Shown piece by piece: positions 11,811-23,613 of a stretch of DNA of 64,000 nucleotides (positions are counted from its first letter, which is position 1; every line of letters begins with the position of its first letter). A model generated the notes under the pieces. That model was not told the origin of the DNA and did not search any database. It saw only the letters and a program-made list of their open reading frames with translations. The DNA comes from Ecdyonurus torrentis (Eukaryota > Arthropoda > Insecta > Ephemeroptera > Heptageniidae). The DNA is taken from NCBI GenBank assembly GCA_949318235.1, contig OX439132.1:9550338-9614337 (forward strand). Direction: 5' to 3'. A program made the translations under genes and the position numbers.

Positions 11811-12333
11811 AATACTTAGCTGAGTTGTGATATTCCAAAATCTGCAATCAATACGTAGATGAAAGGGGTCAAACGATGCAAGAAATACGACTGCGACCAG
11901 TTTGTGTACCGCGCGACGAAGCAGGCTGCAATGGGCTGCATGATCTAAAAATTAACAAAAAGAACAATTAAATAAATATATCCGATTAACATAAAATATA
12001 TTAAAAAAAAAAAAGTCATATATTAATACTTACATTTTATTCGTATCCCATTATACGTATTTGTAGGCCAACAGCAACCCTTGCACTATGATTTGATTGC
12101 GGACTAGGCGCCATGATCTGAAAAATAAAAAAAAAATAAAAATTTAGTATAATGTTGTGAAGGGAAATTGATTAACTCAGTATTAAAAAATAATAATAAT
12201 AATACTTACATACCATTTTCTATTCCAAAGTATTTGCAGTCCAGCAGTCGTTAAACCTCTTCTTAATTATCGATAATTTTATACTTATGATAGTAGCACA
12301 ATTAAAAAATATATATTCACATAACAAACTTAC
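11811..12333 (-). repeat. Triplicated exon-like units in copy A
   Basis: AATACTTA recurs at 11811, 12025 and 12201. Each is followed by related sequence (TATTCCAAA, then TNTGCAnTC or TTGTAGGCC). Two units end in CATGATCT with A-rich sequence beyond. Read on the minus strand, ACTTAC is a GTAAGT splice donor (12028, 12204, and a fourth at 12328) and CATGATCT is an AG acceptor behind a pyrimidine tract. The second unit is a candidate 84-nt exon at 12034-12117. The units thus look like tandemly duplicated minus-strand exons. The first has lost its donor (ACTTAG on the plus strand). Confidence 0.45.
11816..11941 (-). other. Short frame in the last exon-like unit
   Basis: A 41-codon frame runs from ATG at 11941 to TAA at 11816-11818, beginning MQPIAACFVARYTNW. 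The neighbouring exon-like unit has a comparable ATG-started 25-codon frame (12037-12114, beginning MAPSPQSNHSARV) ending in its own stop, so the two do not form one continuous protein. I recognise no family. Most likely it is non-coding or decayed. Confidence 0.12.
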
Positions 12334-12879
12334 ACTCTTGATGTGTTCTCACCAAGATTTTTTTTCAACTAAACTCCCAAAAACCGTTAAAAAGTAAAAG
12401 GGGGAACTACAGCGCATTAATATGCGCAGGGCTGTACAGGACCGTCCTGTAAAATCTTAAGGGTAACCTGTAAACTTTTAAAGTCTATAATTGACATCCG
12501 GTCTCTAACTTTGTACAGACCCTGCACTTTAACTTTTTAATAGGGTTTACTATTTACTTTAACACGGCGTCCTGTAGCATTCTATATACCAACCGTATAA
12601 ACAGTTAGGAAGCAAGGGTCTGTAAAATTTAATAATTCCAAAAATTCCAATACTGTAGAAAATTAACGTTTTGGTAGGTAAACAATTAAAGGCAGGTCTC
12701 TAACAAATCTAGTTACAGGGTGGTGTGTAAGAATTAATATAGACTTCCTCTAAAATATAACATCTTTTGCTTTTACACGCCAGTCCTGTGAAAATCAAAG
12801 CGCAGGGCACATACAATTTTAACATTTTCCTGTTAAAACTGTAGTAAGCCAACTTGCCCTGTAGATTTTTCTGTCCGTG

Positions 12880-12884
<5 letters not shown>

Positions 12885-12931
<47 letters not shown>
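12885..12931. repeat. (GA)n microsatellite at the transposon edge
   Basis: A GA tract of about 47 bp starting 5 bp beyond the right end of copy A. It is probably the target microsatellite, expanded on the right side only. Confidence 0.95.
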
Positions 12932-12934
<3 letters not shown>

Positions 12935-15576
12935 GCAGTATCATGAAGTGCATAAAACATATTATATTCCTATATAATACTGAATGAAGTTAAAATTAAA
13001 ATACTTCAAAAATTTCAAGTTAAAACATAATAATGATAACTGATGATACCATCTTCACAAAGTGAAAAGAATTGCAAAAAATATATATGCAGGGAAAAAA
13101 ATAACTGTATAATTCACAACAATTTGCTAATTTCTCAATAAATGTATAATTATAATTCTTTTATAGGATTTTTTTTCTTTTCATTTAACAAGCAATTATA
13201 GTAAGTAATAATAAAAAAGAGAAAATAATAATACTGAGTTGTGTCCTTGTACAAAGAAGTTACAGAGAGCTTCAGTGCGTGACCAAAGTTGAATATTTTG
13301 CAATACGTGCCAAGTAGTTTACAAAAAAGTAAACAACAATTTGCACTTTAATTAGGGAGAATGATAATTAAAGTTAGATGTATCATATTTAAAATTGAAA
13401 AGAAATTATTAAAAGGTGGAGCTTTTAAATATATTATAAGAAGATAAGCAAGCGGGTGTAACCGGAGTACACATTCAATCTTTATAATATATTTTGAGCT
13501 TCTACATTATACATGCTGGCATCATATGGGAGGGGTAACTGTATAATTTTTTTTTTATTTGGTTACTATTCTATTGTTATGGTAATTTGATAAAAAAAAA
13601 TGTTTATGTCAAAATGCAAGGGCACGAGTTTATAGAATAGGAAATTGTATTCTCTTGTATTGTAATTTTTAAATTGGTTTCAAATTTAAGCGAAATGTCA
13701 AATTGAGCATGAAAAAAACGGGAACATAGTTTTTTTTTTCACTATTGTGTGTATAGTGTATATGGAAGTATTTTATATTGCGTGATGCTAAAGTTTCATT
13801 ATTGTTATTTTTGTAATGCAACTATATCTATATAGCTTATATAAAATTTGTTACAATATAATATAGTATGTTAGTTGCCAAAGTATATTCTGAAATATTG
13901 CGTTTACTCCATATTACATTTTTCTTCATGCAGTGAAACAGGATTGTATATTATATGGTTCATTAAAAAAAAAAATCTAAATTTTAACAAAAACATAATA
14001 CACCTTGCAATAATTGTTCTATGAACTCACACCTCACACACATACATTATTGTATTATAATACTGTATTAAATATAATATGACAATAATTTTCAGTAACC
14101 CATTTCATATTCATGCATATGTTAGAAAAAAATTATGACTCATTGTATATAAGTTTTGAACTGACAAAATTATTGAACCTTATCGACACATATAGCCTTC
14201 ATGTGTATATTTAAATCTAGCCTTATCATTGTGAATTTATAATATGACATATAACTAATATATGTCTGCTTTTTTTTTTTTTTTTTTTTTTTTTTTTCAT
14301 CTCTGCAGCGTTGCTGATTGCAGCACGTGTCAATTTTATGTTTTTGCTAAAAACCATTTTATTTTATTCGTTTTTTTCTTCTTTTATCTTCTATTCATGC
14401 AATAATGATTCAGTTTGATAGCGTTTATTGGTAAAATTGTATAATACCGAAATAAAGTTATAGCTAAACGTGCATACGTGTGCGTGCGTGAGTGTGTGAG
14501 AGAGAGAGAGAGTGAAAGAATGCTTCATCGTTTCCACATTTCTTTTGCAAAAGAAAATAAAAATTGAAAACAGTTAAATCGATATAAAATAAAACCCATT
14601 AAATTTTCCTTAAAAATAAGGTGAACAATATTTTATTATGACTTTTTAGATCATCGCAAACATAAATTTTTATGTGTACACGTATTGCTGAATATAAAAA
14701 AAAAGCCCACATGAATATTGCATTGATATATAAAAATAAAAATCCCATATACATCTGTATACTGTATTATATATGTATGTATAAGTTATATTTAATTGGC
14801 TTAGCTTTGCAATAAATGTATAACGTAATCTTTTTTATATATAATAAAATATGAATAAATGCATGAAGATTTTCAAATACCACACACAATGAAAAAAAAA
14901 AAAAAATATATCTATATAAAATTTAATGTCCTTGAAATCCTCTTAATTTTTTTCTTCTTTTTCCTATATAATCACATATAAATGTCATGATATGAATATG
15001 TAAATAGAACGTTTATTTGCACTGGTGTATTAGTTAGTCATGCAAACTCTAAAAACTTCTTGCTAATTTTACAGCCTGTTGAATTTATACAATGATATAA
15101 CATAGAATATGTATAATATATCCTAAAAATAAAACGATATATTTATAAAAAGCCAAAGGGGGGTAAATATGTAAATTTATTAAATTGGTATATAAAAGAG
15201 TATTAGACATTTTGAATTGTTTTAATATAATTTACGGATGACTCGACACCCCTCAATGTAAATTAAGGACACTTCTTCTTCTTTTTCTTGTAATGTATAT
15301 AAGGGTTAGTTTTGTATGTAATAAAATAATTTTGTATGCAATGTGATTGGCTGGTTTATGAGACTTAGCAACAAGCAAAAGTTGCATGATGTTGTCTATA
15401 AGTTTTCTTGTTGCTACCGTGTTTTGTATTATTATAAGAGAGAGAGAGAGAGAGACTATAATATAAGTGAGTCATAGCCTAAGGGGGAATAGGTTGTAAA
15501 AAAAAAAAAAAAAAAAAAAAAACTTGGATATAGAGTCGATCGTGAGCTTTGTGGTTTATATTATAGAGAAGAAAAC

Positions 15577-15632
<56 letters not shown>

Positions 15633-16148
15633 AGACAGAGAGAGAGAGAGACCCTTGAAAAGAGGGTGATATGGGCATGGCAACAAAAGTTTCAAAATAT
15701 TTTGCGTACATGTTTCCATTTTTCAGTAAAATGTTATCTATAAATGTGTGTATATAACAGCAACAAAGAGACAACAAGCTATTATAACATAATGATAATA
15801 ATCAATATGAATATTTATAAAAAATTTGGTAAACAATAGAAGTAAAAGAACAGAGTTTTTTTTTTTTTTTTTTTTTTTTTTGCATCCACCCCCACTTACC
15901 CACACACGTATTGATGCCCTTGTACGATGCGGATGGCAACAGTGCATGTTGGTTTGCTTTATGCCTGTATGGCTTACCTATATAATAATATTATAATATA
16001 CAAGAAGTAATATAACTTTGGTACGGTGCTCAAAGTCGAATAAAGGACTTCTGGAGGTGGACATGGCGTGCTTGCCATGACCATCCTTCTTTCTTATGTC
16101 TAGCTGAAACGAATTATTAGCGCTGAAGATAAAAATATAATATGATAG
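12932..16148. other. A+T-rich non-coding stretch
   Basis: No gene is seen. It contains homopolymers (14270-14297 T, 15498-15522 A, 15856-15881 T), a short GA tract (about 14498-14511) and a large GA tract (15581-15651). A small G+C-richer patch at about 15882-15960 has no coding signal. Confidence 0.65.
15581..15651. repeat. (GA)n microsatellite, interrupted
   Basis: A GA tract of about 50 bp, an interruption (CAAGACA), then a further short GA run. Confidence 0.95.
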
Positions 16149-16156
16149 AGTATAAT
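16149..16156. repeat. Left target-site duplication of hAT element
   Basis: AGTATAAT directly precedes CAGGGCCGG. It is repeated exactly at 17665-17672 directly after the element. Eight base pairs is the hallmark length for hAT transposition. Confidence 0.9.
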
Positions 16157-16181
16157 CAGGGCCGGCTTGGCCATAAGACGA

Positions 16182-16199
16182 GGTCTGCGATCGCAGACC
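16182..16199. other. 18-bp perfect palindrome in hAT element 1
   Basis: GGTCTGCGATCGCAGACC is perfectly self-complementary. It lies 25 bp inside the left end, where transposase accessory binding sites often sit. Confidence 0.85.
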
Positions 16200-17574
16200 G
16201 GGCCAACGTCATTGCGGGCCAAGCGGGCCTGAAAAAAAAAAGAAAGAAAAGAAAGAAAGAAAGCAAGAAAGAAAGAAAAAGAAAAGAAAAAGAAAAAACA
16301 ACCTAACTTTAAAACCTTTGCCCGCATATTTTTTTAAATTTAATTTTGTATCATATGACTCAATCTATAATGCATGCACACAAATTACTTGAAATGCGCA
16401 TTTTTATTGTAACTAAAAAAAAAAAAAAAAAAATGCATTGAGATCATTGCAAGCCAACTAAATTTTTTATGCACTTGGGCCAGCTAGGCATAAGGCCGTA
16501 CAAGTTAGTCCGCGGGCTCCTGGATCGGGACTTTGCTTTTGCGGGTCTTTGGTTCTGATGAAAAAAAAAATCAATTAAAAAAAGTTCAAAGGTACTTTGA
16601 AAAATAGCTCACTTTTTTATTATTTGAAAAGAAGTGATATCATTTTTTTTAATTATCTGTTTCAAATAAACCCTTCTTTTTAAGCTGTCGTATTTGCGTT
16701 TTTTCAAAACTTCTTGCACTAGTATGTAAATAAAATATTATATTTTGGAAAGTTATTAAATTCATATATTTATATTTTATTTATATTATTTATAAAAAAT
16801 ATATTTATTATTAAATATATATTTCTAAACATTCGAGATGAGCCCGTAAATGACCCGTTAAAAAAAAGCATTTGCAAAGAATACAAGATAAAAAAAAAAG
16901 GCTAAAAACTTTTTTTTAGTACAGTACAATGTTTATAATTCTCTATAGCATGTAAAATCAAATGTTAATACTTAAAAATAATAATAATTTACAACTTTTG
17001 TCTTCAAAATAAAAATAAGTTTTTGTATATAATGAGAAATGAGCTTTTTTTTTTTTTTTTTGACACACAGGTTCAAGAGCTTTTTTTTTTCTTTTTGAAT
17101 TTTGGACTAAATATTGATTTCCCCAAGTTATGGCTTGTTTTTTTTTTTTCAAATTTAAGCTTGAAATCAAGCTCTTTCAAGTCAAACAATTCAAAAATGT
17201 TTCAAGTTCTCTACACCTATAAATTCCTATAATTATAAATTTACAAATCCCTGTTCTGCCCCCCCCCCCCTTTTGTTTCTTTTTTCCCTATACTTCAATT
17301 AAATCATTACATTATAACAATCATTCCTTCAATATAGTTTTTTTCTATCATACATCAATTTTTGTCTAATATATTTTTTAAGGTGGCCGAAGGTCATGTC
17401 ATGTAGATCGTAGTATATCAAAATAATGTCATGGTTCAATTACATACTAATTTTTCAATATAATATTGTTACACATTATTTTAAAAATTGTGAAAAAATT
17501 AAAATTTAATTCAAAATTAGCGTAAAAACCAGTGCCACGCCCCCTTTTAAAAAAATTTTCGCCTGCGGCGCAAG

Positions 17575-17596
17575 CTGGGGGGCTAGCGCCCCCCAG
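17575..17596. other. G/C hairpin near right end of hAT element 1
   Basis: CTGGGGGGC pairs perfectly with GCCCCCCAG around the loop TAGC. CATATG follows at 17606-17611. A structurally equivalent hairpin plus CATATG sits at the same distance from the end of the second hAT element. Confidence 0.85.
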
Positions 17597-17664
17597 ACCC
17601 CCCAGCATATGCGGGCCAATTCCCAGATTGCCAGACCGGGCCAACGTACCCCAAGCCGGCCCTG

Positions 17665-17672
17665 AGTATAAT
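17665..17672. repeat. Right target-site duplication of hAT element
   Basis: AGTATAAT, identical to 16149-16156. Confidence 0.9.
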
Positions 17673-18040
17673 ATATAGTTATATATAAAAAAAAAAAAAA
17701 AAAAGTGAAAATTTAGTCACCACTCTATAAAGTTCTAAGAATATTATTATTATTTGGTTTCTACCAGGCAAAAAAATAAAAAATAGTAATTATTGTTATT
17801 TTTAATGTTTCTAAAAGATAATTTTAATTTTTGTATAGTAATTAAAAAGAATGTTTTTATTAATTTTACGAAAAAAAGAAATAGAACGTATAAAATTACA
17901 CTGAAATCATAAAAAAAAAAATATAATAATAATAATTACATGGGAATAGGGAAATAATTTTTCCTGCTCTTAAAAAGTATTAATTAAAAAGGCAATAAAC
18001 AGAAAGATTCATAAAATGCATGCAATCCGTGATTTTGTGA

Positions 18041-18043
<3 letters not shown>

Positions 18044-18092
<49 letters not shown>
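18044..18092. repeat. (CT)n microsatellite
   Basis: A pure CT tract of about 49 bp. Confidence 0.95.
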
Positions 18093-18097
<5 letters not shown>

Positions 18098-18578
18098 CAT
18101 AGCAACTCAAAATAATAATAATAATATTGTACACCGAGCTTTCCAGTGATGACAAAAACCGTGAATACGTGATTATTCCGTGATTATTAAATTCAACCTT
18201 CACGTCACCTTTTTTTTTATCAAAAAATCATTGTGTTAAAAATTATTACAAACGAGAGAGAAAAAAAACATTTGAATAATATATATTGTGAATAAAATAG
18301 AATAAAACTTTTTTTTTAGCCAAAAAACAAATTTGTTATATGCTTTTTTGATTTGAAATTTGATAATTATTTTTACAGATTAGTCGATGATAGAGGGAAA
18401 TGTAAGAAGAGGTCAAGGGTGATTCCGGAGGGAGGTGAGCGGGAGGCTTTGATTGTTGTTGGTTTACCATACCACAAAATATATTCCTGTATATAGCGAC
18501 GAGATAATAATAAAAATTATTATTCTACTACAAAATTATTATCAAACCTATTATTTTGTATAGGTAATTTATTCGTAT

Positions 18579-18582
<4 letters not shown>

Positions 18583-18644
<62 letters not shown>
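18583..18644. repeat. (AG)n microsatellite
   Basis: A pure AG tract of about 62 bp. Confidence 0.95.
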
Positions 18645-18648
<4 letters not shown>

Positions 18649-20429
18649 TATAAAACTAAATTGTATACTTATTGTGTTTATCACAATTCACAATATAATT
18701 GCGTGCGAGCATGATGCGTATCATTTACTCTCAATATCACAAAGTTGTATTTTTATTTTATATATAGATTATAAATTGTATAAGATATATATTTTTTTAA
18801 ACATTTAAAAATTTAAACACATCACTCCTATAATGCTATGTACTTGCAGCAATATATTATTATATCTTTTATGATAAATTAACATGTTGAGCTGTATAAT
18901 ATATACAAGTGTGTAACATTTCAGTTTATATAAATTACATTTATACGTACGTAATTTAAAATAAAATTACTCACATTAAACGCAAGTATAATTTATGATT
19001 AAAACGCAAATTTACAAAGCAATAATATAAAAGTTATTATCATAATTCTTTTTTAATTATAATTATGCTCACGGACACAAACGTATAAAATAATGATATA
19101 GCTCACTATGCAGCAATATTTATGCATAACAATATAATTTATGCTATTATATAATATAGTGATTTTAATCAAGCATAATAGTTCAGATATGTTCAGCATG
19201 CACTTATCTTATTACAAAATAGCAAAATTTGTGTTCTATATAGTCTATACTCTATAGTCTATATACAATATATAGCACAGATGCAGCACAAATTACATAA
19301 TTTATTTTTTCCGTATTTACCTTGTTGATTTTTTATATAAATATATATAATGGATGAAAAAGAAAAATCTTTACAAAAGCCATCAAAACCAATGTCATTC
19401 GTTGTGTAAAGCAAATGTGTTAAATAGCTAACTATCATTATAGTTAACATTGATTAATCTTTAAGTGGTGACAAACATAATTACTTTGACATTTTCAAGG
19501 AATTGGTGCTGAATATAGGATAAACTTGAAATGTATAGTTTATTTTCTTTCCATGTACTTGCATCTATTTTAATTAACGATCATACTGATGGAAATATGG
19601 TTCAATGTAAAACTTGAAATTTATTAATCACATTTATTAATCACATGTGCATCATTAATACATAAAATACTTTATATTTAATATTTTAATAAATAAAAAT
19701 TAAATAGTTTTTGTATTCATACTTGACAAAGCAAGCAATTTTTTTAATGTTTTTTAATGGTGGATTCTCTTTTATTGTTCTTGTTGGGAAATTTGTGAAT
19801 ATGATCCAAATTAACTTCTGAAAATTGACCTCTATACATGAACACAGGATATATAGTTATTTATAGTATAATATTTTACCATTTAATCACCATACTTGTT
19901 TTTCTCATATAAGAATTGAAAACTTAGCGCGCGATTTTGATGGTAAAATATATTATTACAATTATTATACATTCGTGTTTACCGACCAAAGTGTGTACCG
20001 GTACAACCGGACCAGCTACCAGCCAGCCAGTATTGTAAGCACTTGTCTATATTACAGTTTTCAAAAATTTTGTAGTAAGAATTCTTCTTCGATTTAATTT
20101 CAAGTCATATAAAGTGAGGTCTGTTCCGCTATTTTTTTTTCTTCCAATCATATGTAAACACATCTATGTAAAAAAAAAAAATAGTAATAATAATAATATC
20201 AATTGTATAACAAGCACATTGAGATTTCGGTTTAGTGCAATTTGGTTTCAAAAAGTTGTCTCAAGAGTCAGCTCATGCTCATATAGGCAACTTTACAAAA
20301 ATATAAATGAAACAATATAATACACAATTTAATACATGCACTAATTTATAAATTTGAATTACATGTCATGAGTACTTTTTTCCTACTAAAATGATAATTA
20401 TTAATCATATGGTTACCATATGAAGATTT

Positions 20430-20537
20430 TTATAACGGCCAGCCCGTGTGTTCTTTTCCATTAATTGGAAAGTTCTTACCTGTCGATAAGACAATGTCTT
20501 GACTGGGATTGGGATTGGTGTACCACAATAACACAAT
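20430..20537 (-). CDS. Candidate terminal exon, unknown protein
   Basis: Read on the minus strand, a poly-pyrimidine run (16 T preceded by T/C repeats) leads to GGCTTGCCAG, a good splice acceptor. From there 35 codons stay open to a TAA at 20430-20432. The peptide begins IVLLWYTNPNPSQDIVLSTG and ends GWPL. Unlike the other frames in this window it is balanced, not Lys- or Phe-rich, and sits in a locally G+C-richer patch. CAGGTAAGAA at about 20473-20482 could instead act as a donor, making a 58-nt internal exon. I recognise no family, and no upstream exon is identified, so this is a lead rather than a gene call. Confidence 0.2.
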   Translation of the reverse strand: MVLLWYTNPNPSQDIVLSTGKNFPINGKEHTGWPL

Positions 20538-20547
20538 CTGGCAAGCC

Positions 20548-20585
<38 letters not shown>

Positions 20586-22628
20586 ACTTAAAACGAATGC
20601 ATTTTTTTTTTTTTTTTTTTTAGGTTCTATTGCTACACAAATCAATCACTTTCTGTATATTTTTATATACGATACCATTAAAATTGTAAAACTATAAGGA
20701 TTAGTTACGATTTCAAATACTCTGACAAAAGATTTTGTGCGTGGGGGAGAGAGAGAGAGAGAAAACTTTGTGTTGAGTACGAAGAAAGATGAAGACAGTG
20801 ACACTGATTGGTAACGATTATTGATGAGATTTTTGTAAAGAGAGAGGAGAAAAAAAAACTCTGACAGCTTGTGATTGATCTGTACTACAAGTTACGCACA
20901 TGTATATAAGCAACAAAAAAAAAAGTATAAAAAAAAATAAAGGAGAGAAGAAATAGAAGAGCGAGAGAAAATCAACTAGTTTGACCTAGGTCACGGTCAA
21001 GGAGAAAACTATAGGTTAATAACATTGATATACTATTTTCAATAAGGTTTATTTTAATATTTTATTAATATATAATAATGATCTTTAAATATATTATAGT
21101 TGTTATATTATTAACCCCTGCATGTATGTTTATAAATGTTATACTTATAAGTTATTCATGTATTCAATTCTTTTCTTTTTTTTTTTTTAATTATATAGAT
21201 ATTTATACAAGAATGGTTCGTATATTTATGAATGTAACGAAATTATACCCTTTCTTTCCATTGTAAAATATATTTTTATTATTTATTTGAACGTATAGGT
21301 ATATAATTTAAATGAGAGAGAAAGATTCAGATGTGTATAATTTTATTTTATATTATGCTGACTATATGAGAGATATTCAAATTACGTTTGTAACACTTTT
21401 TTCTTCTTATTTTTGTACTGATTGTATACTTTTATATTTATTATTCCTATATACATAATATACATGTAATAAATACATACAAGACTTTTTCTTTCTTTTT
21501 TATCATTTATTAGAATCATTGTAGAGCATTTCAAAGCTGTTTAAATTTTCAAAACTGTAGTGCTAAATAATTGCAAATGATTTTTGAAACTTATTTGTGA
21601 CAAAATTGTCTCTCATATCAGTATTTATTTGTCGTGTATCTCCGCGAAAAAAAAAAAAAAAAAAAAAAGTTATCTTCCTATTAGTCATCAAAAGAACTTT
21701 GCAGATGCGACAAAAAGTATACGATTTTGCAGAAAACGAAATACATGCTTTATTTGAATGGTTGAAGTTTGTGCATCTTTTAATAATAATATAAAATATA
21801 ATATTTATTCAAAAAAATAAAACGTTAAATAAGCTTTTATAAATTAAAATAAAATATAAAGTTATACTCTTTCATAAAAGCATTGAAGAATGAACAGTAT
21901 ATAATACAATATTATAATTGGAGTGAAATACTTATTTCATTATTCAATAAAGCACGTTTTAATTACAATAAATAAAAGGAAAACTAGTCATCATGTCGAC
22001 ATAAAAAAAATGACAGGTGTATCACAGTGAGTCATGCAAAATATGAGTCATTTTTTATCTTTTTTTCATACCGTTTTTTTTTTTTTTTTTTTTTTTTTTA
22101 CTAATGACTGTATGCATGCTTACTTACACTTACACACATGCATAAAATATATAAGTCACGTGATCGTACAATCAGCTGATTTACGAACACCTGATGCATT
22201 TTACTTTTATAATCACTTGACCTTGATAGTAAAGTACATACAATAAAATAAGTTGTTGCAATAAAATGACCATATCAGTTATTGTAATAACAAACTATCA
22301 TTGCATGATTTCCGGAAATTATTGCATGCCATGTTTAAACATTAAAATTACCTTTTTTAACAGAACAGAAAAGTCTTATAGGAGAAATTATCATAAATAT
22401 TATATACATTTTGCTTTGCTATTGAATCATACTACACATACCTGTATGAGTCAGTTATAATTATTTCCTATACATATACATCAGTGACAGTATTATAATA
22501 TCTCATATCTTGATTGATTTTTATTGTCATTATTATTATTATTATTATTAACAATTTTAAGTTATTGTGCTAGAAATACTTCTATGTATTTCATGACACA
22601 GTTAATGAAAGAGTATAAAAGCATTAGT

Positions 22629-22632
<4 letters not shown>

Positions 22633-22680
<48 letters not shown>
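22633..22680 (+). repeat. poly-T tract (about 48), longest in window
   Basis: A pure T run. No retroposon body is recognised beside it. Confidence 0.9.
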
Positions 22681-22684
<4 letters not shown>

Positions 22685-23047
22685 AGCCATGTACTAACGA
22701 GGAAGGAAATGAATAATGTTATATAAAATATTCGCATTACTCATGTTTAACTCTAAATTTTTATTTCAAAAATCTCTTCTTCTTCTTTTCAAGTCATCAA
22801 ACACAAGATTTTTTTTATTGTATAAGCAACGATTTTTATTTATTTATTTATTTATACGTGAAAGAATCATTAAAATAAAGGAATATACGTTTTGGATTTC
22901 TTCTTTGGGAATACCGCCCCCCTATGTCTTGTTCCAACACATAATTGTTCTACAAGAAAATGTAAAGATCATCCGCTAAAAATAATTCTTCAAAGCGTAT
23001 AACGCATCAAAATTAGATCAAAGTATAAAATTGATATCCATGCACGT

Positions 23048-23048
<1 letters not shown>

Positions 23049-23088
<40 letters not shown>
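23049..23088 (+). repeat. poly-T tract (about 40)
   Basis: A pure T run ending in CTTCTTCTTCT. Confidence 0.9.
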
Positions 23089-23515
23089 CTTCTTCTTCTG
23101 AAAAACTATTTAATTTTATGTGAATGTATATTTATTATAACAATGAATTTTTAGTTCTAATGATGTGTAACAAAATATCGTCTATAATAAAAATCATAGT
23201 CTATAATATTATAAAAATGTTTCACGATATATGTATAAAAATAAACCTTTTCCTTGGCAACAATTTAAATTTATTGATATCATAAAAATTGGACATTATA
23301 ATAATATTATAAAATTTAGTTTCAAATTATATTTTTTCTGAATTATAAACTGTATATATAATATTTTATTGGTCCTTTCTTTTACTGCGCTGAAAGAAAT
23401 TTTTAATCATGTATACATATTTTTTTCTTTTTTCATCTCTTTCAAATATTTATTTATTTACTTTTCTGAGAGCTGATTCTGCTAATTGTTTTCTATTTTT
23501 AATTTTTCTTGTTTG

Positions 23516-23517
<2 letters not shown>

Positions 23518-23609
<92 letters not shown>
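23518..23609. repeat. (CT)n microsatellite
   Basis: A pure CT tract of about 92 bp. Confidence 0.95.

Positions 23610-23613
<4 letters not shown>

Larger units (their letters stand above)
11058..12879. mobile_element. CACGGACAG-family DNA transposon, copy A
   Basis: The 1822-bp element starts CACGGACAGAAA and ends with its exact reverse complement, TTTCTGTCCGTG shifted within a short T run (12-bp match). TA lies on both sides (11056-11057 and 12880-12881). Removing the element and one TA restores a continuous GAGAGATAGATAGAGAG microsatellite, which supports a TA target duplication. Both flanks (about 11075-11400 and 12420-12860) carry degenerate CCTGTAAaattTTAa repeats every 20-40 bp, some inverted as TTTTACAGG. 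The centre holds exon-like units on the minus strand (11811-12333). No transposase frame is present. The subterminal repeats and CAC start recall CACTA/EnSpm; the TA duplication fits Tc1/mariner-like insertion. The superfamily is left open. Confidence 0.8.
16157..17664. mobile_element. Non-autonomous hAT transposon 1
   Basis: The 1508-bp element has a perfect 14-bp terminal inverted repeat, CAGGGCCGGCTTGG, and an exact 8-bp target duplication, AGTATAAT. This matches hAT in both the CAG start and the 8-bp duplication. The ends are strongly G+C-rich against an A+T-rich interior containing an (AAAG)-like tract (about 16231-16297) and several homopolymers. There is no transposase frame or DDE/BED motif, so it would need a partner in trans. 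Unusually, the 16-mer CAGACCGGGCCAACGT occurs near both ends (16194-16209 and 17632-17647) in direct rather than inverted orientation. Confidence 0.93.
17673..20429. other. A+T-rich non-coding stretch
   Basis: No gene is seen. It holds A runs, (CT)n at 18044-18092, (AG)n at 18583-18644, and a 13-bp direct duplication TTTATTAATCACA near 19620-19645. A small G+C-richer patch at about 19975-20045 contains GTACCGGTAC and CCAGCCAGCCAG. Confidence 0.6.
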
